DNA of 5,069 nucleotides, from positions 1-5,069 of the forward strand of contig JAUWZF010000106.1 of NCBI GenBank assembly GCA_030615475.1, in the 5' to 3' direction. Below the pieces are notes generated by a model. It saw only the letters and a list, made by a program, of their open reading frames with translations. It searched no databases and was not told where the DNA came from. How positions within the stretch are numbered: position 1 is the stretch's first letter; the number at the start of each line of letters is the position of its first letter. This stretch comes from Dehalococcoidales bacterium. GTDB lineage: Bacteria > Chloroflexota > Dehalococcoidia > Dehalococcoidales > RBG-16-60-22. The position numbers and the translations under genes are program-made. This document shows positions 1 to 5,069 of this stretch, in pieces.

Positions 1-771
1 GCGCATGGGAGCGAAGGCGGTATTTACCAGGCAAAAGCGGCAGCCCCTCTGGCAGCCCCGCTCCGCCTCGATGAGGTATAAATCGCCAAGCTCGGTCTCC
101 GTCGTGAGTATCACCGAGGTCGTGGCAGATTCGTCGAAATCACCGGCGTACTGGCGGACTACGGGGTTTTCCGGGGGGCAGACGGGCACGTAGAAACCGG
201 GCAGCGTTGCCAGCGCTTTCAGCAGTTCGTCCCGACCCTCCTCTCCCGGAAGGATGCTTTCCAGTAATACGGGAATCATGGCGGGCAGGAGCGCCTCGGC
301 CTCGCCGATACAGAGGCAATCGAAGAACGGGGCGAGCGGCATGGGGTTGGCGGTGACGCAGGGGCCCCCGGCGATAACCAGGGGATGGCTTTCGTCGCGG
401 TCGGCGGCATACAGCGGAATGCCGCTGGCTTTGAGGATATTCACGACGTTGAAGTAGTCCAGCTCGTAGGAAATCGAGAAAGCAATAACGGCAAAATCGG
501 CCAGCGGACGCCCCGATTCCAGGGCTACGGGGGCTTTCTTATCTTCTTTTTCGTAGAAGACCCTCTCGCAGACGATCCTCAGGTGGCTGTTCAGGAGTTT
601 GTAGACGGAGTGGACTCCCAAGTTGGACATGCCCAGGTAATAGGAGTTCGGGTAGATGAGGGCTACCGGCAATCTCCCGCCCCAGTCCTTGACAATGGTG
701 CCTTCTTCCTTGGCAAGCCGCGGGCTGGGGCGCCCCTTTGTTTCCCGGATTTTCCTGGCTTTGTCCCTCAT
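1..771 (-). CDS. B12-binding-like radical SAM protein, N-terminal part (cut by window edge)
   Basis: The reading frame is open from an ATG at 771 down to base 1, giving 257 codons with no stop, so the C-terminal part lies outside the window. Near the cut end is a radical SAM cluster motif, ERGCQRGCRFC, with C240, C244 and C247 in CX3CX2C spacing; these would hold the [4Fe-4S] cluster that cleaves S-adenosylmethionine. The preceding part resembles the B12-binding-like domain of large radical SAM proteins: VALIYPNSYYLGMSNLG (36-52), ISYELDYFNVVNIL (100-113) and IAGGPCVTANP (133-143) followed by CIGEAE (154-159). No DxHxxG cobalamin-ligand motif is visible, so any cobalamin would bind without that histidine. 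The start is the only ATG after the in-frame stop of the upstream NYN gene (796-798); GGAAAG about 7 bases upstream is a weak ribosome site. Family membership is clear, but the substrate is unknown. TIGR03960-like proteins have this layout, though the residues after the cysteines differ from what I remember of that group. Confidence 0.85.
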   Translation of the reverse strand, partial: MRDKARKIRETKGRPSPRLAKEEGTIVKDWGGRLPVALIYPNSYYLGMSNLGVHSVYKLLNSHLRIVCERVFYEKEDKKAPVALESGRPLADFAVIAFSISYELDYFNVVNILKASGIPLYAADRDESHPLVIAGGPCVTANPMPLAPFFDCLCIGEAEALLPAMIPVLLESILPGEEGRDELLKALATLPGFYVPVCPPENPVVRQYAGDFDESATTSVILTTETELGDLYLIEAERGCQRGCRFCLVNTAFAPMR

Positions 772-795
772 CAGCTTCTTTCCGGAAGCCGCGAA

Positions 796-1329
796 CTATT
801 TCCAGCAGTCTTTGAGCAGGCGCGAACTAATGGTTATTACCCGGTCGGCGGCGGTTCTGAGCTGCTGGGAAGTACCCTGCTTACCGAATAAGGCGACCTC
901 GACGTGCTTCCCATTGTCTTTAACGGCCTGGAGAGCGCCGGCGAAGTCATTATCTCCGGCAACCAGGATGGCTACATCATAATTGCTCTTATAACTGTGG
1001 GTTATCATATCGGTGGCCAGTTGAACGTCGGTGCCCTTTTCGTAGGGCGGTACGTTCGGCCACTGGTTGGTGTAGACCAGTCGTCCCAGTCGCAGCTCGG
1101 TATAGGGTATGGCATTGACGCCGGCAAAGAAAGCCTGTTGCTGCTTATAGAGCTCGGGCTCCTGTTTCTGTCCCACTTTAGCGTTATAATAATAAATTCT
1201 AACCAGCTGGCGTTTTTGTAAAATCTTCCGGCAGAATCTGCCGAGGTCCAGGTCCGTCCTATTAAAATGATTTTTAAGTGAATGATAAAGATTGCTTCCG
1301 TCAACGAATATCATCACTCTCTCCCCCAT
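796..1329 (-). CDS. NYN-domain protein (LabA/DUF88-type, putative RNase)
   Basis: This 177-residue protein is essentially one NYN domain, a PIN-like nuclease fold. The acidic residues expected of the metal site are visible: D10 in IFVDGSNLY (7-15), D101 in KGTDVQLATDM (98-108) with D107 nearby, and D126 and D128 in VAGDNDF (123-129). The end of the domain shows the usual GKHVEVALFG strand (140-149) and a segment QLRTAADRVI (156-165). The family is thought to cleave RNA, and no additional domain is present to suggest a target. The start at 1329 is fixed by a near-perfect Shine-Dalgarno AAGGAGG six bases upstream. The gene has a consensus -10 box of its own and is followed after 24 bases by the radical SAM gene on the same strand, so the two are probably co-transcribed. 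The family call is firm; nuclease activity is inferred from the conserved acidic residues. Confidence 0.93.
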   Translation of the reverse strand: MGERVMIFVDGSNLYHSLKNHFNRTDLDLGRFCRKILQKRQLVRIYYYNAKVGQKQEPELYKQQQAFFAGVNAIPYTELRLGRLVYTNQWPNVPPYEKGTDVQLATDMITHSYKSNYDVAILVAGDNDFAGALQAVKDNGKHVEVALFGKQGTSQQLRTAADRVITISSRLLKDCWK

Positions 1330-1335
1330 AACTTG

Positions 1336-1342
1336 CCTCCTT
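1336..1342 (-). promoter_or_regulatory. Ribosome binding site of the NYN gene
   Basis: On the minus strand the sequence AAGGAGG lies six bases before the ATG at 1329. It is the strongest Shine-Dalgarno match in the window and fixes the NYN start. An out-of-frame ATG at 1345 precedes it and is unlikely to be used. Confidence 0.85.
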
Positions 1343-1373
1343 CATCGTGATAAATAGAAAAACTGTTTTACTT

Positions 1374-1399
1374 TACCATATTATATAGCCTTTATGGTA
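1374..1399. repeat. Perfect 7-bp inverted repeat overlapping the NYN -10 box (candidate operator)
   Basis: TACCATA at 1374-1380 and its exact reverse complement TATGGTA at 1393-1399 are separated by 12 bases, so half-site centres are 19 bp apart, slightly under two helical turns. The left arm touches the TATAAT of the minus-strand promoter. That geometry would suit a dimeric repressor binding one face of the DNA. The sequence is AT-rich and short, so chance is possible, and no regulator gene is present in the window. Confidence 0.4.
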
Positions 1400-1409
1400 G
1401 GAATGCGAC
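1380..1409 (-). promoter_or_regulatory. Candidate promoter of the NYN/radical SAM operon
   Basis: Read on the minus strand, a perfect TATAAT occupies 1385-1380, about 50 bases before the NYN start codon. The -35 region is poor: GTCGCA at 1409-1404, with an 18-base spacer, matches TTGACA at three of six positions. Initiation would fall near 1373, giving a leader of roughly 45 bases. The weak -35 with a perfect -10 suggests either an AT-driven weak promoter or one helped by a regulator. An inverted repeat overlaps the -10 box. This is inferred from motif and position only. Confidence 0.45.
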
Positions 1410-1425
1410 TTTATGTTAGATGTGG

Positions 1426-1455
1426 TTGCCTGCGGCTGAGGGCGAATGCTATAAT
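1426..1455 (+). promoter_or_regulatory. Extended -10 promoter of gatC
   Basis: TGCTATAAT at 1447-1455 is a perfect extended -10 element (TGn plus TATAAT). TTGCCT at 1426-1431 is a four-of-six -35 match with an 18-base spacer. Transcription would begin near 1462 and leave about 39 bases before the gatC ATG at 1501. This promoter also argues against the in-frame ATG at 1420 as the gatC start, because that codon would lie upstream of the transcript. The same promoter could drive the genes downstream as far as gatA, since no terminator is evident between them. Confidence 0.65.
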
Positions 1456-1500
1456 TGGCGGGTAAAATACATTCGTAAAAAACGTTTCCGGGGGTTGCTT

Positions 1501-1788
1501 ATGAAACTAAGTCGAGAAGAAGTGCTGCATATCGCCCGCCTGGCGCGGGTCGCCCTTACCGAGGACGAGATTACCCGGCTCAGCGAGCAGCTGTCCAATC
1601 TTCTGGAGAATTTCGAGGTATTACAGCAGGTGGATACTACCGATGTACCTCCCACGGCGCAGTCGGTGACCCTCCAGAGTGTCATGCGGGAGGATAAGGT
1701 GGCGCCTTCGCTGCCGCCGGACGATATCCTGGCCAACGCGCCGCGGCGGGAGGGCGACTGCTTCAGGGTCAGGGCGGTGCTGGAGTAA
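1501..1788 (+). CDS. gatC: Aspartyl/glutamyl-tRNA(Asn/Gln) amidotransferase subunit C
   Basis: GatC is the small subunit of GatCAB, the cytoplasmic complex that converts Glu-tRNA(Gln) to Gln-tRNA(Gln) and Asp-tRNA(Asn) to Asn-tRNA(Asn); it wraps around GatA and stabilises its contact with GatB. The 95-residue product has the usual family length and pattern: MKLSREEVLHIARLARVAL at the N-terminus, LTEDEI (19-24), VDTTDVPPT in the middle, VMREDKVAPSLP, then NAPRREGD and a C-terminal VRAVLE. An ATG at 1420 is in frame, but the 27 extra codons do not look like GatC and span the promoter. The ribosome site before 1501 is weak (CGGGGG about seven bases upstream). Arginine codons are mostly CGN (seven of nine). 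The usual partner gatA is present but 1.47 kb downstream, beyond two unrelated genes. Confidence 0.95.
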   Translation: MKLSREEVLHIARLARVALTEDEITRLSEQLSNLLENFEVLQQVDTTDVPPTAQSVTLQSVMREDKVAPSLPPDDILANAPRREGDCFRVRAVLE

Positions 1789-1887
1789 ATTATTCGCCGA
1801 CTTTTTGTAGAAATGGCAAGCTCTGATGGTCATGGAATAAATGGCATTGCCAGAGTAGTCAGAATATTGGGGGGTAGAGAGGTGGCT
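1789..1887. other. Gap between gatC and the nitroreductase gene with short repeats
   Basis: This 99-base stretch has no convincing terminator or promoter. It contains an 8-base direct repeat AAATGGCA (1811-1818 and 1839-1846). It also contains two short inverted pairs: TGGCAA/TTGCCA (1814-1819 and 1847-1852) and CTCTG/CAGAG (1821-1825 and 1851-1855). These could fold as alternative hairpins in the leader. An ATG at 1813 is in frame with the nitroreductase, but the residues it would add are hydrophilic and would bury the signal peptide. Confidence 0.4.
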
Positions 1888-2592
1888 ATGAGTTGCAAAG
1901 GATGGTTGGTCATGTTGCCAGTGCTGATGATGTCGCTTAATTTCTCAGGGGGGTGTGGGACAGGTGGTAGCGGTTCATCCGTTAGCGATGGTATTAATAT
2001 AGTTCTGCCCGAACCCATGCATGACAGTGATACTTCCGTGGAAGAGGCTCTTCTGGCAAGAAGGTCAATAAGAGATTACAGTGAAGAAGCCTTAACCCTG
2101 AAACAGGTAGGCCAGCTTCTCTGGTCGGCTCAGGGGATTACCAGCCCCGGCGGCAAGAGAACGGCGCCTTCAGCAGGGGCTCTTTACGCCCTTGAGGTTT
2201 ATGCCGTGATTGGGAACGTAGAGGGAGTTACACCCGGTGTTTATAAATACAGACCAGACCTGCACGAACTGGTCAAAGTGCTTGATGGAGACCAGAGAAA
2301 GGCATTATCTCAGGCTGCATTAGGTCAGAGTAGCGTCAGCCAGGGCGCCATCGATATTGTCATCACGGCTGTCTATGAAAGGATAACTAGAAAATACGGC
2401 GAGAGGGGCATCAGATTTGTACACCTGGAAGCGGGACACGCTGCTCAGAATATCTGCCTTCAGGCAGTTACCCTCAAACTGGGCACGGTGACCGTCGGTG
2501 CTTTCGATGATGACGGCGTTAAACAGGTCCTGAGTTTACCTGATGACGAAGTACCTATGTACATCATGCCGGTAGGCAAGACCAAGGAATGA
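1888..2592 (+). CDS. SagB/ThcOx-type nitroreductase-family flavoprotein, predicted lipoprotein
   Basis: From the ATG at 1888 the product is 234 residues. The first 23 look like a lipoprotein signal: K4, a hydrophobic run (6-17), then SGGC with C23 as the lipidated cysteine, followed by a Gly/Ser linker. The signal fits the relaxed lipobox pattern, although position -3 is Ser rather than the usual Leu. The rest is a nitroreductase-fold FMN enzyme. It shows RRSIRDY (58-64), expected to contact the FMN phosphate; RTAPSAGALY (91-100), typical of the SagB/ThcOx branch; EAGHAAQN (181-188); and a glycine-bearing segment LGTVTVGAF. SagB/ThcOx proteins oxidise azolines to azoles in peptide maturation, but many relatives have unknown substrates, and no cyclodehydratase or precursor peptide is nearby. 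GAGAGG lies five bases before the ATG; a GTG at 1882 would add two residues. All ten arginines are AGA/AGG, unlike the flanking gat genes. The fold is firm, the location likely, the reaction unknown. Confidence 0.88.
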   Translation: MSCKGWLVMLPVLMMSLNFSGGCGTGGSGSSVSDGINIVLPEPMHDSDTSVEEALLARRSIRDYSEEALTLKQVGQLLWSAQGITSPGGKRTAPSAGALYALEVYAVIGNVEGVTPGVYKYRPDLHELVKVLDGDQRKALSQAALGQSSVSQGAIDIVITAVYERITRKYGERGIRFVHLEAGHAAQNICLQAVTLKLGTVTVGAFDDDGVKQVLSLPDDEVPMYIMPVGKTKE

Positions 2593-2609
2593 ATAGACAT
2601 AATAGACAT
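2592..2609. repeat. Tandem 9-bp direct repeat
   Basis: AATAGACAT occurs twice with no gap (2592-2600 and 2601-2609), beginning on the last base of the nitroreductase stop codon. It lies in the 40-base gap before the transporter gene. It could be a slippage product or a scar, and no function is evident. Confidence 0.6.
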
Positions 2610-2632
2610 CTGATTTAAATTGGAATTAAATT

Positions 2633-3268
2633 ATGGCTTTAAACAAAGGTGGGGGTAGTGAGGGATTATATAGAAAAGGGCTTTACCTTGAATACCTGTC
2701 GGTAGGATATAATGTCGCAGAGGCAATTGTTTCTATCGGGTTTGGCGTTCTAGCCGGCAGCATCGCGTTAATCGGCTTCGGTCTGGACAGCATAATAGAA
2801 TCTTTATCGGGGGGTATTTTAATCTGGCGGCTCCGCCAGCACGGCAAGTTGTCGGAGGCAGACGAGGCAAAGATAGAAAAGAGGGCGGTCAGGCTTGTTG
2901 CCGTATCCTTTTTCGTGCTAGGCGTTTATATACTGGAGGAATCGATACGGAAGCTGGTTATCACCGATATACCGGAGCCGTCACTGCCGGGGATAATAAT
3001 AGCTATCATATCCATGGTGATTATGCCGGTGTTAATGTGGCAGAAATATCAAACGGGCAAGGCTATCAACAGTCGGGCGCTGGTGGCCGATTCTAAGGAG
3101 ACATTGGCCTGCGCCTTTCTTTCGGTGGCCCTGCTACTAGGCCTGGGGGCGAATTATCTGTGGGGTTTCTGGCAGGCTGACCCGATAGTCGGGATAATCA
3201 TCGTAGCTTTCTTGTTCAGAGAGGGATGGGAAGGCTGGAAGGAGGCCGGTAAGGATGGAAATGACTAA
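2633..3268 (+). CDS. Short cation-diffusion-facilitator-like membrane transporter
   Basis: This 211-residue protein has about six hydrophobic segments (roughly 20-37, 39-48 running into 58-65, 88-101, 118-136, 158-178 and 183-195). It resembles the short branch of the cation efflux family, which consists of the membrane domain only. Recognisable pieces are [18 protein letters not shown] (40-57) with D52 and E56, ALVADSKET (149-157) with D153, CAFLS (160-164), and an ADPIVG...REGWEGW ending (182-202). In classical CDF proteins such as YiiP, paired Asp/His in TM2 and TM5 bind Zn2+. Here D52 and D153 occupy comparable places, but the matching HxxxD pairs are incomplete. The roughly 90-residue cytoplasmic C-terminal domain of full CDF proteins is absent, which looks normal for this branch. 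GGAA about seven bases before the ATG is a modest ribosome site. Arginine codons are mixed (four AGR, four CGN). It overlaps gatA by 14 bases. The transported ion is not determined. Confidence 0.85.
   Translation: MALNKGGGSEGLYRKGLYLEYLSVGYNVAEAIVSIGFGVLAGSIALIGFGLDSIIESLSGGILIWRLRQHGKLSEADEAKIEKRAVRLVAVSFFVLGVYILEESIRKLVITDIPEPSLPGIIIAIISMVIMPVLMWQKYQTGKAINSRALVADSKETLACAFLSVALLLGLGANYLWGFWQADPIVGIIIVAFLFREGWEGWKEAGKDGND
3239..3245 (+). promoter_or_regulatory. Ribosome binding site of gatA inside the transporter gene
   Basis: AAGGAGG lies nine bases before the ATG at 3255, within the last codons of the transporter gene. It favours 3255 over the in-frame ATG at 3261, which would have a 15-base spacer. 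The position implies that ribosomes finishing the transporter pass over the gatA start, so the two are probably translationally coupled. Confidence 0.75.
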
Positions 3269-4715
3269 AAATAATCAATTAACGATACACGAGGCAAGCA
3301 GGCTCCTGAGGGAAAAGAAAATTTCCTCGGTCGAGCTGACGAAGGATTATCTCGAGCGCATCCGCCGGGTAGAGCCGAAAGTCCGGGCGCTGGTGACGGT
3401 CACCGACAACCTGGCCCTGGAGCAAGCACGCCGGGCTGATGAAATCATCGCCGCTGGTAAAGCCAGTCCGCTGACCGGTATCCCGATGGCTATCAAGGAC
3501 GTTATCTGCACGCGGGGAGTACGGACGACGTGCTCGTCGAAGATGCTGGAAAACTTCGTGCCTCCCTATGACGCCGCGGTCATGGAGAAGCTGAATGCCT
3601 GCGGTGTGGTGATGATAGGTAAGGCCAACATGGACGAGTTCGCCATGGGTTCGTCGACGGAGAACTCGGCGCTGTTCGTGACCCATAATCCCTGGGACGT
3701 GAGCCGGGTGCCCGGCGGCAGCAGTGGCGGCTCGGCGGTGGCGGTGGCGGTCGGGGAGGCCGTCTGCGCCCTGGGGTCGGATACCGGCGGCAGCATCCGC
3801 CAGCCGGCAGGCTTTTGCAGCGTCGTCGGCATGAAGCCGACCTACGGCAGGGTAAGCCGCTACGGACTGGTGGCCTTCGCCAGCTCCCTCGACCAGATTG
3901 GCCCCCTGACGCAGGACGTTACCGACTGCGCCCTGGTGCTTAACGCTATCGCCGGACATGATAAACGAGATTCCACCTCCGTTCCCGAGACGGTGCCCGA
4001 TTATACGAAGTGCCTGAAAACCGATTTGAAAGGCATGCGACTCGGCGTGCCCAAAGAGTACTTCGTCGAGGGGATGCAGCCTGAAGTGGCGGAGTCGATG
4101 AAGTCGGCCATCGTCAAGCTGGAGGAACTGGGCGCCGAGCTGGAAGAGATGTCTCTGCCCCACACCCCCTACGCCCTGGCGGTCTACTATATCCTTGCCC
4201 CTTCCGAGGCCTCGGCCAACCTGGCGCGCTACGACGGCGTGAAATACGGCTACTCTTACGCGGGCGACAGCATGTGGGACTCCATGGAGAAGACGCGCGA
4301 GAACGGCTTCGGCCCCGAGGTGAAGCGGCGCATCATGCTGGGCACTTACGCACTTTCCGCGGGCTATTACGACGCCTGGTATGTCAAAGCCCAGAAAGTG
4401 CGCACCCTGATAAGACGGGAGTTCGATGCTGCCTTCGAGAAATACGACGCCCTGATAACACCCACATCGCCCACCGTGCCCTTCAAGATAGGGGAGAAGA
4501 CGGACGACCCGCTGGCGATGTACCTCAGCGATGTCTGCACCCTGCCGATAAATATCGCCGGCGTGCCGGGCATGTCCGTGCCGGCGGGCTTTGCCGACGG
4601 CCTCCCCATAGGCATGCAGATAATCGGCCGGCACTTCGGCGAGGAGACTTTACTGAGGGTTGCCTACGCGTTTGAGCAGGCGACGGAATGGCATAAGAGG
4701 AAGGCGAAGATATAA
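3255..4715 (+). CDS. gatA: Aspartyl/glutamyl-tRNA(Asn/Gln) amidotransferase subunit A
   Basis: GatA is the glutaminase of GatCAB: it hydrolyses glutamine and passes the ammonia to GatB, which amidates the mischarged tRNA. The 486-residue product has normal length and a complete amidase-signature Ser-cisSer-Lys triad. The lysine is K81 in GIPMAIKD (75-82), the cis-serine S156 in PGGSSGGSA (153-161) and the nucleophile S180 in [13 protein letters not shown] (173-185). The spacing equals that of Staphylococcus aureus GatA (K79, S154, S178) with a two-residue offset. MGSSTENSA (131-139), [20 protein letters not shown] and the late [14 protein letters not shown] segment are also typical, and the N-terminal [18 protein letters not shown] fits the family. 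The gene overlaps the transporter stop by 14 bases and ends 10 bases before an intrinsic terminator. Arginine is CGN in 20 of 26 cases. gatB does not follow, so it must lie elsewhere. Confidence 0.97.
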   Translation: MEMTKNNQLTIHEASRLLREKKISSVELTKDYLERIRRVEPKVRALVTVTDNLALEQARRADEIIAAGKASPLTGIPMAIKDVICTRGVRTTCSSKMLENFVPPYDAAVMEKLNACGVVMIGKANMDEFAMGSSTENSALFVTHNPWDVSRVPGGSSGGSAVAVAVGEAVCALGSDTGGSIRQPAGFCSVVGMKPTYGRVSRYGLVAFASSLDQIGPLTQDVTDCALVLNAIAGHDKRDSTSVPETVPDYTKCLKTDLKGMRLGVPKEYFVEGMQPEVAESMKSAIVKLEELGAELEEMSLPHTPYALAVYYILAPSEASANLARYDGVKYGYSYAGDSMWDSMEKTRENGFGPEVKRRIMLGTYALSAGYYDAWYVKAQKVRTLIRREFDAAFEKYDALITPTSPTVPFKIGEKTDDPLAMYLSDVCTLPINIAGVPGMSVPAGFADGLPIGMQIIGRHFGEETLLRVAYAFEQATEWHKRKAKI

Positions 4716-4725
4716 GCAAGGGTTT

Positions 4726-4750
4726 AAGAGGGGCGCAGCCCCTCTTTCTT
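4726..4750 (+). terminator. Intrinsic terminator after gatA
   Basis: AAGAGGGGC (4726-4734) and GCCCCTCTT (4738-4746) form a perfect 9-bp GC-rich stem with a GCA loop, followed by a T-rich tail (TCTT to 4750). It begins 10 bases after the gatA stop and should end the gatC-gatA transcript. The tail is broken by one C, so some read-through is possible. Confidence 0.8.
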
Positions 4751-4754
4751 AACA

Positions 4755-4784
4755 TCCCCCTCCCTTAATCCGAAGGGAGGGGGA
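4755..4784. repeat. Second, perfect 12-bp hairpin without a T tail
   Basis: TCCCCCTCCCTT (4755-4766) pairs exactly with AAGGGAGGGGGA (4773-4784) across the 6-base loop AATCCG. It begins four bases after the terminator tail. No T run follows on either strand, so it is not a standard intrinsic terminator. It may protect or pause RNA, or be a copy of a dispersed REP-like intergenic repeat; only a genome-wide search can tell. Confidence 0.7.
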
Positions 4785-4811
4785 CACAGGGAGTGGGTTA
4801 CCTTAAATACT

Positions 4812-5069
4812 ATGGAAGTCGGCAGCCAGTGGTATAATCGAATCGCCACGGAGATTGGCCAGCAACAAATTACGCTGGGGGAGAAGGGCGCCAAGCAGTA
4901 CAAGCTCGACATGCTCCGGCGCGTCGCCAGAAGAGTCGACGAATTTTCCGACATATGCGCGGAGTGCCAGGCGCTCAAGCAGGAAATCACCAGCCTGATG
5001 CAGGAGTTGAGCCTGCTCGTCCAGATGCCCGGCAAAGAAGGCTTCAAAAATCACATAAAAGCCGTTAAT
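4812..5069 (+). CDS. Unrecognised protein with CxxC motif, N-terminal part (cut by window edge)
   Basis: The frame is open from the ATG at 4812 to the last base, giving 86 codons with no stop, so the gene continues beyond the window. I do not recognise the family. The product so far is soluble-looking and rich in charged residues and Gln, and is probably mostly helical. DEFSDICAECQALKQEI (43-59) holds a CxxC pair (C49, C52), and the helix after it (53-72) has a coiled-coil-like pattern of Leu, Ile and Met. A basic stretch LRRVARR (35-41) precedes the motif. There is no signal peptide at the start. CxxC could be a redox pair or half a metal site; a single pair cannot decide. The ribosome site is poor: AGGGAG (4788-4793) is 18 bases away. 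Codon use is GC-rich (GCC, CTC, CAG, GAG), which supports real coding. Gene call likely, start uncertain, function unknown. Confidence 0.65.
   Translation, partial: MEVGSQWYNRIATEIGQQQITLGEKGAKQYKLDMLRRVARRVDEFSDICAECQALKQEITSLMQELSLLVQMPGKEGFKNHIKAVN

Noticed and set aside
385..891. A 168-codon plus-strand frame over the radical SAM gene
   Set aside because: It spans the junction of two well-supported minus-strand genes, has no ribosome site, and its product resembles nothing known.
1420..1500. Longer gatC starting at the ATG at 1420
   Set aside because: The extra 27 residues do not fit the GatC family, and the codons overlap the extended -10 promoter.
1813..1887. Longer nitroreductase starting at the ATG at 1813
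   Set aside because: It would place 25 mostly hydrophilic residues before the signal peptide and has no ribosome site, whereas the ATG at 1888 has GAGAGG just upstream.
1888..2592. Azole-forming peptide (RiPP) cluster around the SagB-like gene
   Set aside because: No cyclodehydratase (SagC/SagD, YcaO) or precursor peptide is present in the window, and the enzyme appears to be exported.
3279..4634. A 451-codon open frame on the minus strand opposite gatA
   Set aside because: It lies wholly antisense to gatA, which has a complete catalytic triad and a good ribosome site. The antisense product is rich in His, Arg and Gly with no recognisable domain, as expected from the reverse complement of GC-rich codons.
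4724..5054. Minus-strand frames of 107 and 83 codons at the right end
   Set aside because: They read through the two hairpins or antisense to the plus-strand CxxC frame. They lack ribosome sites, and their products are rich in Ser, Leu and Arg without motifs.

Overview
The window reads as ordinary bacterial chromosome of moderate to high GC. It carries no rRNA, tRNA, CRISPR array or insertion sequence that I can see. The GatCA amidotransferase subunits imply an organism that makes Gln-tRNA(Gln) and/or Asn-tRNA(Asn) indirectly. The mix of genes (a cobalamin-type radical SAM protein, a NYN-domain protein, a SagB-type nitroreductase, a short cation transporter) and the gene style would suit an anaerobic Chloroflexota/Dehalococcoidia-like bacterium. 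That placement is inference from general resemblance, not proof.

Layout. On the minus strand, bases 1-771 hold the N-terminal 257 codons of a radical SAM protein with a B12-binding-like N-terminal domain, cut by the window edge just after its Fe-S cysteine motif. It lies 24 bases downstream of a NYN-domain (LabA/DUF88-type) putative RNase gene (1329-796), and the two probably form an operon. The 171-base gap 1330-1500 is a divergent control region. It has a consensus TATAAT for the NYN gene overlapped by a perfect 7-bp inverted repeat, and an extended -10 promoter for gatC.

On the plus strand follow gatC (1501-1788), a lipoprotein-type SagB-like nitroreductase (1888-2592), a short cation-diffusion-facilitator-like membrane protein (2633-3268) and gatA (3255-4715). 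gatA overlaps the transporter gene by 14 bases and takes its Shine-Dalgarno sequence from within it. A strong intrinsic terminator (4726-4750) and a second, perfect 12-bp hairpin (4755-4784) close the cluster. The last 258 bases are the start of an unrecognised small protein with a CxxC motif, cut by the right edge.

How it fits together. GatC and GatA are subunits of one complex (GatCAB), yet here they are separated by two unrelated genes. The first of those, the nitroreductase, encodes all ten of its arginines with AGA/AGG, while gatC and gatA use mostly CGN. The simplest reading is that the nitroreductase, and perhaps the transporter, were inserted into an ancestral gatC-gatA pair. gatB is not in the window. 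I found no clear evidence of a wholly new system. The best leads are the interrupted gat cluster, the surface-anchored flavoenzyme, the NYN/radical SAM pair with its candidate operator, and the unknown CxxC protein.
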